Part shown: piece by piece, positions 51,758-59,478 of the stretch
Layout of the letters: the number at the start of each line of letters is the position of its first letter
Numbering within the stretch: position 1 is the first letter of the stretch
Source of the DNA: JAJPHF01 sp035293805
GTDB lineage: Bacteria; Chloroflexota; UBA6077; JAJPHF01
Reading direction: 5' to 3'
Assembly: GCA_035293805.1 (NCBI GenBank)
Contig: DATGMD010000063.1
Location: 6,797 to 70,796, forward strand
DNA: 64,000 nucleotides
Program-made: the position numbers and the translations under genes
The notes under the pieces: generated by a model
What the model saw: the letters and a program-made list of their open reading frames with translations, nothing else
Told to the model about the DNA's origin: nothing
Databases searched by the model: none

Positions 51758-51778
51758 TAGGCGCTCGGGAGGAACGCA

Positions 51779-52024
51779 ATGCGCTGGCGACGCATGGTGG
51801 GAATCGGCCTGGTGATTGCCGTAGCCTTTGTGAGCGGCCTGCTGATCGGCGGCCACGGCGCGACGGGGACCGCCCGCGCGCAGACGACCGGCGCCCAGCC
51901 GGCCGCGCCGATTCAGGAGTACCCGCTGCCCAACGGCGTCCTGTGCTACACGCTCACGACCGGCAACGGCGGCTTCTCCTGCGTCTACAGCCCCGGCCTC
52001 AGCCCGGCGGCGCCGCACTCCTGA
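51779..52024 (+). CDS. small secreted protein
   Basis: 81 residues, ATG after GGGAGGAA. Signal anchor VGIGLVIAVAFVSGLLIGG, probable cleavage near ARAQT. The mature part is ~45 residues with two cysteines (VLCYTLTTGNGGFSCVYS) that may form a disulfide. No family recognised. Similar in build to the 33062 protein. Confidence 0.65.
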   Translation: MRWRRMVGIGLVIAVAFVSGLLIGGHGATGTARAQTTGAQPAAPIQEYPLPNGVLCYTLTTGNGGFSCVYSPGLSPAAPHS

Positions 52025-52132
52025 CGCGCCGGGCGGCCCCGGCGGGCCGCCATCGTCCCGGCCGGGCTGCACGCTGCGCCGCCCGCTGCGTCGTCGCGCA
52101 CCGGCCCACAGCGGTCGCCACAGCGCTTGTGG

Positions 52133-52243
52133 CCGCCCCGGCCGGGCGGCAGGGGAAGAGTCCCTGCCCCACCTCGCGTGTGCCGGAATTGCGGGCGGCG
52201 CCCCCGGCCGGCGGGCGGCAGGGGACGAGCCCTTGCCCTACGA
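52133..52243. repeat. GTAGGGCAGGGG-type palindromic repeats (two units)
   Basis: GCGGCAGGGGAAGAGTCCCT at 52146 and GGGCGGCAGGGGACGAGCCC at 52207 are two members of the family at 9188. They make up most of the 317-bp gap between the small secreted gene and the DapA-like gene; the rest shows nothing recognisable. Confidence 0.6.
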
Positions 52244-52341
52244 CGCGGCGGACGTATCGTGGCTCATCGGGCGCGAAAACCCCAGTACTCGACGGCAAGC
52301 GGTCGGCCGCGGAACTGGCGCGGCGGACCCAGGAGCCCGGG

Positions 52342-53319
52342 CTACGCGCGGGCGAGCGCGGCCGCCTCGACCTGCGGGCGGTAGCGAGCGCACAGCTCCT
52401 GCCAGAAGGCGGCGAACTGGTCGGCGCGCTCGCGCACCTGCTCCGGGATCTCCACGAACGGGGGGCGCAGCGGCCCGGGCTGGCAGTAGCCGGCCTTCGC
52501 GATCGCCAGCTTGCTCGCCGTCTCGCGCCAGGAGAGCGGCGGCACGCCCCCGCCGCCGATGTTGTTTCGACTCACGTCCAGGATGATGTCGCGGGCCGTC
52601 GCCACGTCGCCCCGCTGCACGGCGTTGCGCAGCGCGATCATCGGCCAGGGCCCCATCCACACGTCGTACGACCAGAAGCCCGCCGCGCCCAGCTCCATGA
52701 ATGGATAGGCCTGCGCCCAGTTTACGAACACGCTCAGCCGCCCGTCGGCGATCTGCATCAGTTGCATCATCTGGCGCGGGTCGCGGTGGCTGTCCTTCAT
52801 GGCGACGACGCGGGGGTTCTGGAGGAGCTGGTTGAAGGCGCTCACCGGCAGCGTGATGTTGTGCAGCACGGGGTTGTGGTAGATCATGATCGCCAGGTCG
52901 GGGAACAGCTCGCCGATGTCGTGGTAGAAACGCACCGCGTTCTCGACCGTCGCCGGGAAGTAGAAGGGTACGCCGACCAGCACGCCCTCGGCGCCCGCGT
53001 CGCGCGCCACGCGCATCTTCTGCACGACCTCGCGGCTGTTCAGCGCCGTGCAGCCGATGAACAGCGGCACCCGCTTGTTCACGGCCTCGACCGTGGCGCG
53101 CGTGATCGTCTCGAACTCCGGCCAGAGCAGCGTGTGGAACTCGCCGAAGCTGCCGGTGGTGGCGATCACCTGAGCGCCGTCGTCTTTGATGATCTTGTCG
53201 ACGGCCGTCTTGAGGTTGTCCACCGCGACGGTGTTCGTCGCGTTGATGTCGGCGGCATCCGGCGTGGCGAACGCCGGCATCATCGCCATGATCCCCTTGA
53301 GGTCCTGCGCGGTCAGCAT
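52342..53319 (-). CDS. dihydrodipicolinate synthase (DapA/NanA) family aldolase or lyase
   Basis: 325 residues from ATG 53319 (GGAGGG 6 bases upstream). TIM-barrel class I aldolase: TTGSFGEFHTLLWPEFE (G-E of the substrate loop), Tyr147 in IMIYHNP and the Schiff-base Lys175 in VVAMKDS. Larger than DapA (about 290), with insertions. The substrate is likely a 2-oxo acid; hydratase-aldolases of aromatic side-chain degradation belong to the same family. It has no lysine-biosynthesis neighbours. Confidence 0.9.
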   Translation of the reverse strand: MLTAQDLKGIMAMMPAFATPDAADINATNTVAVDNLKTAVDKIIKDDGAQVIATTGSFGEFHTLLWPEFETITRATVEAVNKRVPLFIGCTALNSREVVQKMRVARDAGAEGVLVGVPFYFPATVENAVRFYHDIGELFPDLAIMIYHNPVLHNITLPVSAFNQLLQNPRVVAMKDSHRDPRQMMQLMQIADGRLSVFVNWAQAYPFMELGAAGFWSYDVWMGPWPMIALRNAVQRGDVATARDIILDVSRNNIGGGGVPPLSWRETASKLAIAKAGYCQPGPLRPPFVEIPEQVRERADQFAAFWQELCARYRPQVEAAALARA

Positions 53320-53660
53320 CCTCGTCCCTCCTGCCGCGGCGAACCGGTCGGCGCGGCGCCGCGCGGCACGTGCGCAGCAACGGGGCTGCAGCCGCGCGCC
53401 TCTCTCACCGGCAGGAGTATACCTGCATTGCCCCACGCCCGGCGGCACGCGCGCCCCGCGACGGGCAGCACGGGGCCTCCCCCGGTGGTCCCGGCGAGGC
53501 CCGCCGGGGCGACAGGAGCTGATTCCACGCCCCGCCCGGCGCGCGTCGGCCGCTCCCACAATCTCTCCATAGTTTGTTAGGACTTCCTCCACGCGATGTG
53601 GCACACCTAGTGCGCTGTTATCTCGTGAGGGCCACAGAGCAGCGCGAAAGGAGATCGACG
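53320..53660. other. intergenic region between divergent genes
   Basis: About 340 bp between the DapA-like and Asp/Arg-rich secreted genes. 53320-53560 is GC-rich without clear structure. 53565-53640 is AT-richer (CATAGTTTGTTAGGACTTCC) and probably holds the promoter of the plus-strand gene, but I cannot assign -35/-10 with confidence. Confidence 0.4.
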
Positions 53661-54251
53661 ATGTGGACCCACAGTCTCGCCCGGCTCGGCAGCACCTTTG
53701 GCCTCGTCGCGGCGCTCGGCTTCGTCGCGGCGCCGGCCGTACACGCCCAGGACTGGGACCACGGTCACCAGGCCGGCGGCGTATACGCACAGCAGGATGA
53801 TCATGATCGTGCCGGCCCCGATCGGGGCCGCGATCAGGACGACCGGGGACGCAATCAGGACGACCGGGGCGACCGCGATCGGGGTGATCGGGACTACCAT
53901 CAGGCCCCGCCGCCGGTCTACGTGGTGCCCGAGCAGCCGCAACCCGCGCCGCCGCCCATCGTCGAGCCGGTACCGGTGCCCGTGACGCCCGACGTGCAAG
54001 CCTACGTGCTGCCGCCGCTCGAGGCGCTCTTCCCCACCGCGGACTTCGCGGACTATCCGCCCGAGCTGGTGCCCATCGGCAACAACCTGTACGCGGTCGT
54101 CAGCCCGTCGCTCTTCTGGGGCCCGGACCAGCTCGCGGCCGCGCAGGCCCTCGCGGCGCAGCTCGATCAGAGCACCCCGGGGTGGGGGGCTACCGTCCTG
54201 AGCGGCCCGGAGGGCTACGGGGCCTACCTGACCTACCAGGCGTACTTCTAG
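53661..54251 (+). CDS. secreted protein with Asp/Arg/Gly repeat region
   Basis: 196 residues from ATG 53661 (AAAGGAG). The signal peptide ends VHAQD. Residues ~38-75 are imperfect DDRGRNQ/DRGDRD repeats, encoded by GACGACCGGGG-type DNA repeats. Then a Pro/Val-rich linker and a C-terminal domain (FADYPPELVPIGNNLYAVVSPSLFWG, ATVLSGPEGYGAYLTYQAYF) follow. No family recognised. It is probably extracellular; the charged repeats could bind cations or a surface. Confidence 0.7.
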   Translation: MWTHSLARLGSTFGLVAALGFVAAPAVHAQDWDHGHQAGGVYAQQDDHDRAGPDRGRDQDDRGRNQDDRGDRDRGDRDYHQAPPPVYVVPEQPQPAPPPIVEPVPVPVTPDVQAYVLPPLEALFPTADFADYPPELVPIGNNLYAVVSPSLFWGPDQLAAAQALAAQLDQSTPGWGATVLSGPEGYGAYLTYQAYF

Positions 54252-54270
54252 CGCAGACCGCGGAACGGTT

Positions 54271-54325
54271 GGGCGCAGCAGCAGCGCCCCTACATCGCCG
54301 GCGGTGTAGGGGCGCTGCTGCGCCC
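54271..54325. terminator. long hairpin after the Asp/Arg-rich secreted gene
   Basis: GGGCGCAGCAGCAGCGCCCC plus TACA (54271-54294) pairs with TGTAGGGGCGCTGCTGCGCC plus C (54305-54325); one CAG triplet is unpaired. It lies 20 bp after the stop and lacks a T-run. Confidence 0.5.
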
Positions 54326-54374
54326 AGGCAGGGGAACTCTGAACCGCTTCGTTAGGGACTTACTATACAGCCGG

Positions 54375-54404
54375 TTGGTGGCTCGGCAGACGGTGCGGTA
54401 GAGT
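54375..54404 (+). promoter_or_regulatory. promoter for the aldo/keto reductase gene
   Basis: TTGGTG (54375-54380), 18-bp spacer, TAGAGT (54399-54404), about 40 bp before the ATG. Confidence 0.4.
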
Positions 54405-54444
54405 GAGGCCAGTAGCGCCCAGCAGCCAGGATAGAGGAGCCAGA

Positions 54445-55281
54445 ATGGAGCCTGCGACGGAGAATGCGACGCAGAGGATCACGATCGGCGGGGATCTGAC
54501 GGTCAATCGAGTGGGCCTGGGCACGAATCGCATCCGCGACGACGCGGCGTCGCGCGCCGTGCTGCGCCGCGCGGTGGAGCTGGGCGTCAACTTCATCGAC
54601 ACGGCGGACAGCTACACGGGCGAGGCCAGCGAGCGCACGATCGGCGAGGTCCTGGCATCGTATCGCGGCCAGGTCGTGATCGCCACGAAGGGCGGCATCG
54701 TCGTCAACCCCTCCGGCGAGCGCAGCCTGAACGCCTCGCCCGAGTACCTCCCGCGGGCAGTCGAGGGCAGCCTGGCGCGGCTCCAGGTGCCCCAGATCGA
54801 CCTGTACTTCCTCCACAAGGTCGATCCCAAGGTGCCGATCGGCGAGAGCGTGGCCGCGCTGCGCGAGCTACAGGCCGCCGGCAAGATCAAGCAGCTGGGC
54901 GTCTCGACCGTCACGCTCCCCCAGCTAGAGGAAGCGCGCAAGCACGCCACCATCGTCGCGGTCGAGAACCAGTACAACATCTCCGACCGCGAATCTGACG
55001 ACGTGCTCGACTATTGCGCGCGCGAGGGGATCGTCTTCGTGCCGTACTACCCCGTGCGCACGAGCAGGCTGGCCCAGCACGAGCGCGAGCTGGCGCCGCT
55101 GCTCGCCAAGTACGATGCCACCCCCACCCAGCTCGCGCTGGCCTGGCTGCTCTGGCGCTCGCCGGTCATGCTGCCGATCCCCGGCACGCTGTCGGTCGAA
55201 CACCTGGCGCAGAACGTCGCGGCCGCCAACATCGCGCTGGCGCCCGACGACGCGGCGACGCTGGCGCGACTGGCGGGATAG
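54445..55281 (+). CDS. aldo/keto reductase
   Basis: 278 residues from ATG 54445 (GAGGAG site; an ATG at 54403 is upstream). TIM-barrel AKR: VNRVGLGTNRIRD, catalytic Asp/Tyr in NFIDTADSYTGEASERTIGEVL, Lys in VVIATKGGIV, the substrate His in IDLYFLHKVDP and PIPGTLSVEHLAQNV near the NADPH site. It reduces carbonyls with NADPH. Its stop is one base from that of the convergent LLM gene. Confidence 0.93.
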   Translation: MEPATENATQRITIGGDLTVNRVGLGTNRIRDDAASRAVLRRAVELGVNFIDTADSYTGEASERTIGEVLASYRGQVVIATKGGIVVNPSGERSLNASPEYLPRAVEGSLARLQVPQIDLYFLHKVDPKVPIGESVAALRELQAAGKIKQLGVSTVTLPQLEEARKHATIVAVENQYNISDRESDDVLDYCAREGIVFVPYYPVRTSRLAQHERELAPLLAKYDATPTQLALAWLLWRSPVMLPIPGTLSVEHLAQNVAAANIALAPDDAATLARLAG

Positions 55282-55282
55282 C

Positions 55283-56230
55283 TCAGAAATTGCGCTGGCC
55301 GAGGAAACGCAGCGTGCGCTCGACACTCGCCTCGGCGTTGGCGCCAGCGGGAAGCAGGCTCAAGATTAGCTCGTCCACGCCGGCGTCGAGGAAGCGGCGG
55401 ATCCCCTGCGTCACCTGCTCCTCGGAGCCGGTCAGCAGCAGGTCGTCGACGAGGCTGTCGCTGACGGTGCCGCTCGCGGCCTCCGTGTGGCCCGCCTGGG
55501 CGAACATCGCCTGGTAGAACGGCAGCCGCGTATAGACTGCCAGCCGCTCGCGCCCCGCCTGCTTCACGGCGGCCGCGTCGTCCGTCACCAGCGTCAGCGC
55601 GTGGCCGACGAGGCGCGGCTGCACGCCGTCAGTCCGCTTCGCCGCCCCCGCGAGCAGCGCCGGCCGCGCCACGTCGCGCAAGAAGGCCGCGGGGGTGACC
55701 CAGCTGATCGCGCCGGCCGCCAGCTCGCCCGCCAGCGTGTAGGCCGCGGGGCGCAGCGCGGCGAGGTAGATGGGCACGTGGGGCGGATCGGCGATGCGCG
55801 CGTGGACGCGGAAGCGCTTGCCCTCGAAGTCCACCTGGCCGTCGTCGAACGCCTGCTTCAAGATCGTGGTGTACTCGCGCACCTGCTCCAGCGGCCGCTC
55901 GAAGGGCAGGCCGTAGGTGTTCTGGATCGTCGGCCCGTGGCTAGGCCCGATGCCGAGGCGGAAGCGGCCGGGCGCCACCTGCTCGATGGCGGTGGCCTGC
56001 TGGATCATCGCGATGGGGTGACGCGAGAACGTGACCGCGATCGAGGAGCCGAGCTGGATCTGCCGCGTCTGCGTGCCCGCGACGGCGAGCGTGGTGAGGC
56101 TGTCGGGCCCCAGGCCCCCGGCCGTCAGCCACACCGAGTACACGTTCGCCTGGTCGGCCCGCCGAATGAGCGCGACGTTGTCCGGCAACGTCGGTCCCTG
56201 CACGTGGATGCCCACTGCCCGGTCTGCCAT
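55283..56230 (-). CDS. LLM-class oxidoreductase, F420-dependent type
   Basis: 315 residues. The fold resembles methylene-H4MPT reductase-like/F420-dependent luciferase members: VGIHVQGPTLPDNVALIRRADQANVYSVWLT, RQIQLGSSIAVTFSRHPIAMIQQATAIEQVAPGRFRLGIGPSHGP, and the C-terminal GSEEQVTQGIRRFLDAGVDELILSLLP. The ligand may be F420 or FMN. It follows the SBP at 56279 on the same strand with a 48-bp gap, so the two may be co-transcribed. Confidence 0.9.
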   Translation of the reverse strand: MADRAVGIHVQGPTLPDNVALIRRADQANVYSVWLTAGGLGPDSLTTLAVAGTQTRQIQLGSSIAVTFSRHPIAMIQQATAIEQVAPGRFRLGIGPSHGPTIQNTYGLPFERPLEQVREYTTILKQAFDDGQVDFEGKRFRVHARIADPPHVPIYLAALRPAAYTLAGELAAGAISWVTPAAFLRDVARPALLAGAAKRTDGVQPRLVGHALTLVTDDAAAVKQAGRERLAVYTRLPFYQAMFAQAGHTEAASGTVSDSLVDDLLLTGSEEQVTQGIRRFLDAGVDELILSLLPAGANAEASVERTLRFLGQRNF

Positions 56231-56278
56231 CTGCCTCGTCCTCCTTCCCGCGTGTTCGCCAGCAGTGTACCGCGCGCC

Positions 56279-57385
56279 CTACTGCCGCCCCAGCTGCTGG
56301 AGCGCGTAGTCGGCGAGCGACGTGTCGATCAGGCGGTCGGCGGGGAGAGGATCGGTGTAGGTGGTGGCGTGCGAGGCGATGTGGACGCGCTGCTGGTCGA
56401 GCAAGCTCTCGACGTCGAAGGTCAGGTTGGGGTCGAAGCGCGGCATGAATTGGAGGGAGCGCACCAGGTCGGGCGAGTTGCCGGTCCAGCGCGCGAACGT
56501 CTCCACCGTGGCGTCGCTCTTGAGCTGCTCGTCGGTCTGCACGTCGCGGATCGCGCGCAGGAAGGCCAGCATGTAGCGGCGGCCCAGCGCCACGTCGTCG
56601 CGGCGCAGGCGCGTGCCGGCCATGATGACGATCGAGAAGCGGTCGCCCATCGGGCCGGGGTCGAGCGGCACGGCCGAGCCGTCCCGCAGGATGCGCGTGG
56701 CCCAGGGGTCGGAGAAGGTGCCGCCGTCGAGCTGGCCGTTCATCATCGCCAGCGGCGCGTCGGGCAGCGGCATGTTGACGAGGTCCACGTCCTCGTTGCG
56801 CAGGCCGGCATTCTCCTGCCACTTGATGCGCGCGTAGTTCGCGCCCGAGCCGGGCGCGACGCTGAACACCCGCCGCCCCCGCAGGTCGGCAACCGTCCGC
56901 ACCGCGCCGCTGTCGTAGAGGTCCTTACGGACGAACACCGGCACGGGGCGCGCGTAGGCGACCGGCGCGATGATGCGCACGTCCATGCCCTGGTTGACGG
57001 CGTTGTAGAGCGGCACGGCGATCGAGCCCATCGCCGCGTCGAGCTGGCCGTTCGCCAGGAAGGCGATCGCGTCGGCGGCCGATTGCAGCGCCTCGGTGTC
57101 CAGCGCGACGCCCTGCTCCTGCCAGTAGCCGCGGTCGATCCCCACGAACAGCGGCGCGTTGTCGAGCGCGTTCACGTAGCTCATCTTGACGCGCTGGAGC
57201 GGCGGCGCGGCCGCGGCGGGCGCCGGGGCGGTTGCCGTGCCTGGAGCAGCGGCAGCCGCGGAACCGCTGGCGCCGGATGCCGAGCCAGTGGCCGCGGGCG
57301 CCGCGTTCGGCGCGCACGCCCCGGCCGCGAACAGCAGCGTGAGGCCGAACGCCAGCAGCAGTCGCCCGAGGGGTATTCGGTGCAT
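56279..57385 (-). CDS. ABC transporter substrate-binding lipoprotein, NitT/TauT family
   Basis: 368 residues. Lipobox LFAAGAC, Ala/Gly linker, then VKMSYVNALDNAPLFVGIDRGYWQEQGVALDTEALQSAADAIAF, NGQLDAAMGSIAVPLYNAVNQG, VFVRKDLYDSGAVRTVADLRGRRVF and the common C-terminus RLIDTSLADYALQQLG. The middle part is very like the SBP at 47554 (KDL.DSGAVR..DL.GRRV). It lies between an LLM oxidoreductase and another SBP. Confidence 0.9.
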   Translation of the reverse strand: MHRIPLGRLLLAFGLTLLFAAGACAPNAAPAATGSASGASGSAAAAAPGTATAPAPAAAAPPLQRVKMSYVNALDNAPLFVGIDRGYWQEQGVALDTEALQSAADAIAFLANGQLDAAMGSIAVPLYNAVNQGMDVRIIAPVAYARPVPVFVRKDLYDSGAVRTVADLRGRRVFSVAPGSGANYARIKWQENAGLRNEDVDLVNMPLPDAPLAMMNGQLDGGTFSDPWATRILRDGSAVPLDPGPMGDRFSIVIMAGTRLRRDDVALGRRYMLAFLRAIRDVQTDEQLKSDATVETFARWTGNSPDLVRSLQFMPRFDPNLTFDVESLLDQQRVHIASHATTYTDPLPADRLIDTSLADYALQQLGRQ

Positions 57386-57429
57386 GGTCTACTCCCCGAT
57401 GATAGCGTGGCGTGGGTGCCGGCCGCGCG

Positions 57430-58503
57430 TCACGAGCCGTAGAGCGCCTTATAGAAGCCGCTCTCGTCCAGCTCGCGGATGAAGCGGTCGTCCATGAACT
57501 CCTCGGGCTTCGCGGTCGCGGCGCGCGGGTTCGTGCTGACCAGCGTGTCGAGCACCGTCTGGATGCCGCCCGGGCGCGGGTAAGGCACGCGCTGGAGCGA
57601 CGGCAGCAGCGTGCGGTAGCCGGCCTCCAGCAGCTCGGGATCGTCCGACTTCAGGTACTTCGCCGCGATGGCCAGACTATCCGCCGGGTCGGTGATCAGG
57701 TGGGCCAGCCCGCGCGACCAGCCCCGCAGGAAGCGGCGCACATAGTCGGGGCGCTCCTGCACGATCCGCGTGGTGGTCACCTGGCCGGTCTGCGCGTACT
57801 CGACGCCGAGCTGGCTCACGTCCACGAGCACGTGGTAGCCCAGGCGGCCCGCCGTGGCGATCTCGAAGTCGCTGAGCACGCCCGCGTCCACCGCGTCCGC
57901 CTCCATGCCGGCAAGCGTGGCGGGGCCGTCGTTCAGCGGCACGATCGCCACGTCGGCGTCGGGCTCCAGGCCAAAGCGGCGCAGGGCGAAGCGGGCGGCG
58001 AAGTCGCTGGCCGCGCCGCGCCGCGTGATGCCGAGCCGCTTGCCGCGCAAGTCCTCGAGGCGCTCCAGCTTCGGCGCCATGATGGTGTTCGGGAAGGTGT
58101 TGGTCTGCACCGCGACGATGACCAGCCCGGCGCCCTCCAGCGCCGAGGGGACCGCCGTCGCGCCCGCGCCGGCGACGAACTGCGCCTCGCCGGCCACCAA
58201 CGCCTGGGCCGGCGTCGCCGCGCCCGGCACGAGCAGCAGATCGGCGTCGATGCCCTCCTCGGCCCAGTAGCCGAGGTCGCGGGCGATGTACAACGGGGCG
58301 GCGCTAATGGAGATGCTGGTGACGATCTCCTTGGCCGGCTCCGGCGCCGCGGGCGGGGCCGGGGCCGCCGGCGCGGCGGGGACGCTCCCGGCGGCCTCGG
58401 CGCGCGGCGGCGCCGGCGCGCTCGCGCTCGGCGCGGCGGCCGGCGCCGCGCAGGCGCCCAGCAGCAGACAGCCGACGATCAGCCGGCTCAGCGCGCGGTT
58501 CAT
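57430..58503 (-). CDS. ABC transporter substrate-binding lipoprotein, NitT/TauT family
   Basis: 357 residues from ATG 58503. Lipobox GCLLLGAC, linker, then IVTSISISAAPLYIARDLGYWAEEGIDADLLLVPGAATP, GEAQFVAGAGATAVPSALEGAGLVIV and MEADAVDAGVLSDFEIATAGRLG. The C-terminal EFMDDRFIRELDESGFYKALYG resembles the SBP at 29252. It is immediately upstream of the 56279 SBP in the same direction (44-bp gap). Confidence 0.9.
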   Translation of the reverse strand: MNRALSRLIVGCLLLGACAAPAAAPSASAPAPPRAEAAGSVPAAPAAPAPPAAPEPAKEIVTSISISAAPLYIARDLGYWAEEGIDADLLLVPGAATPAQALVAGEAQFVAGAGATAVPSALEGAGLVIVAVQTNTFPNTIMAPKLERLEDLRGKRLGITRRGAASDFAARFALRRFGLEPDADVAIVPLNDGPATLAGMEADAVDAGVLSDFEIATAGRLGYHVLVDVSQLGVEYAQTGQVTTTRIVQERPDYVRRFLRGWSRGLAHLITDPADSLAIAAKYLKSDDPELLEAGYRTLLPSLQRVPYPRPGGIQTVLDTLVSTNPRAATAKPEEFMDDRFIRELDESGFYKALYGS

Positions 58504-58641
58504 CGCTGCACCCCGGGCCGCAGTGTAGGCCCCGACCCTCAGGCGCTCCAGGCGCCGCGCTGCCATGGCTCGACGCAATATCCTCGACATCGGCGCACCC
58601 ATCGCCCGCTCGGCACCGTCCGCTTCCTGACGTCTGCCAGC

Positions 58642-59466
58642 CTACTCGCGGTAAGGCGCGTCGCGGGCCTCGAGGAAGGCCTTCATGCCCTCGGTGCGGC
58701 GGATCTCCCCGAGGTTGCGGCCGTCGGGCGTCTCGGCGAACTCCTGCATGGCGTGGCAGATGGCGCCGGCCAGCGCGCCGTAGCGCAGCGCGTTGTGCAT
58801 GCCCGCCATGTCCTGCATGCCGTCGAGCTGCCGCTTGTTCAGGCGCAGGGCGGCAGGCGGGATCATCGCCAGCCGGCGCGCGAACTTCTGCACCTCGGCG
58901 GCGAGCTGGTCGTGGGGCACCAGGCGGAAGGCCAGCCCGATGCGGTAGGCCTCCTGGGCGTCGATGACGTCGCCGCTAAAGAGCAGGTAGCGCGCGTTCT
59001 GGATGCCGACGAGCCACGGCAGCAGCGTGTTGATCGTCGAGCCGTGGCGAATCTCGGGGGCGCCGAACTTCGCCTGGTCGGAGGCGAAGATGAAGTCGCA
59101 CATGCAGACGACTTCCAGCCCCCAGGCCAGCGCGTAGCCCTGCACCGCGGCGATGATCGGCTTCGTCATGTCGCGGAACAGGCGGTGGACCTGCTCGCCC
59201 TCCTGCTCGCGCTCGAACCACTCGAACACGCCGCGCTCGACCGCGTTGGGGCCGACGTTGTGCGACATGTCGGCGCCGGCGCAGAAGGCGCGGCCGTTCG
59301 CCGCCAGCACCACGGCGCGCACCTCGCGGTCGGCGTCGGCCGTGCGCAGCGCGTCCGTTAGCTCCGCCCACAGCTGGCGGTTCAGCGCGTTCATCTTCTC
59401 GGGCCGGTTCAGCGTGATCGTCGCCACGCGCTCGGCCGTGTCGTACAGGAGCGTCTCGTACGCCAT
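58642..59466 (-). CDS. enoyl-CoA hydratase/isomerase family protein
   Basis: 274 residues, crotonase fold: VATITLNRPEKMNALNRQLWAELTDALR, oxyanion-hole strands AVVLAANGRAFCAGADMSH and AVQGYALAWGLEVVCMCDFIFASDQAKFGAPEIRHG. The usual catalytic Glu of hydratases (position of Glu164) reads Gly-Ser in IRHGSTINTLLP, so isomerase, hydrolase or lyase activity on an acyl-CoA is also possible. Just downstream of the acyl-CoA synthetase gene (12-bp gap). Confidence 0.92.
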   Translation of the reverse strand: MAYETLLYDTAERVATITLNRPEKMNALNRQLWAELTDALRTADADREVRAVVLAANGRAFCAGADMSHNVGPNAVERGVFEWFEREQEGEQVHRLFRDMTKPIIAAVQGYALAWGLEVVCMCDFIFASDQAKFGAPEIRHGSTINTLLPWLVGIQNARYLLFSGDVIDAQEAYRIGLAFRLVPHDQLAAEVQKFARRLAMIPPAALRLNKRQLDGMQDMAGMHNALRYGALAGAICHAMQEFAETPDGRNLGEIRRTEGMKAFLEARDAPYRE

Positions 59467-59478
59467 CGACTTCCTCCC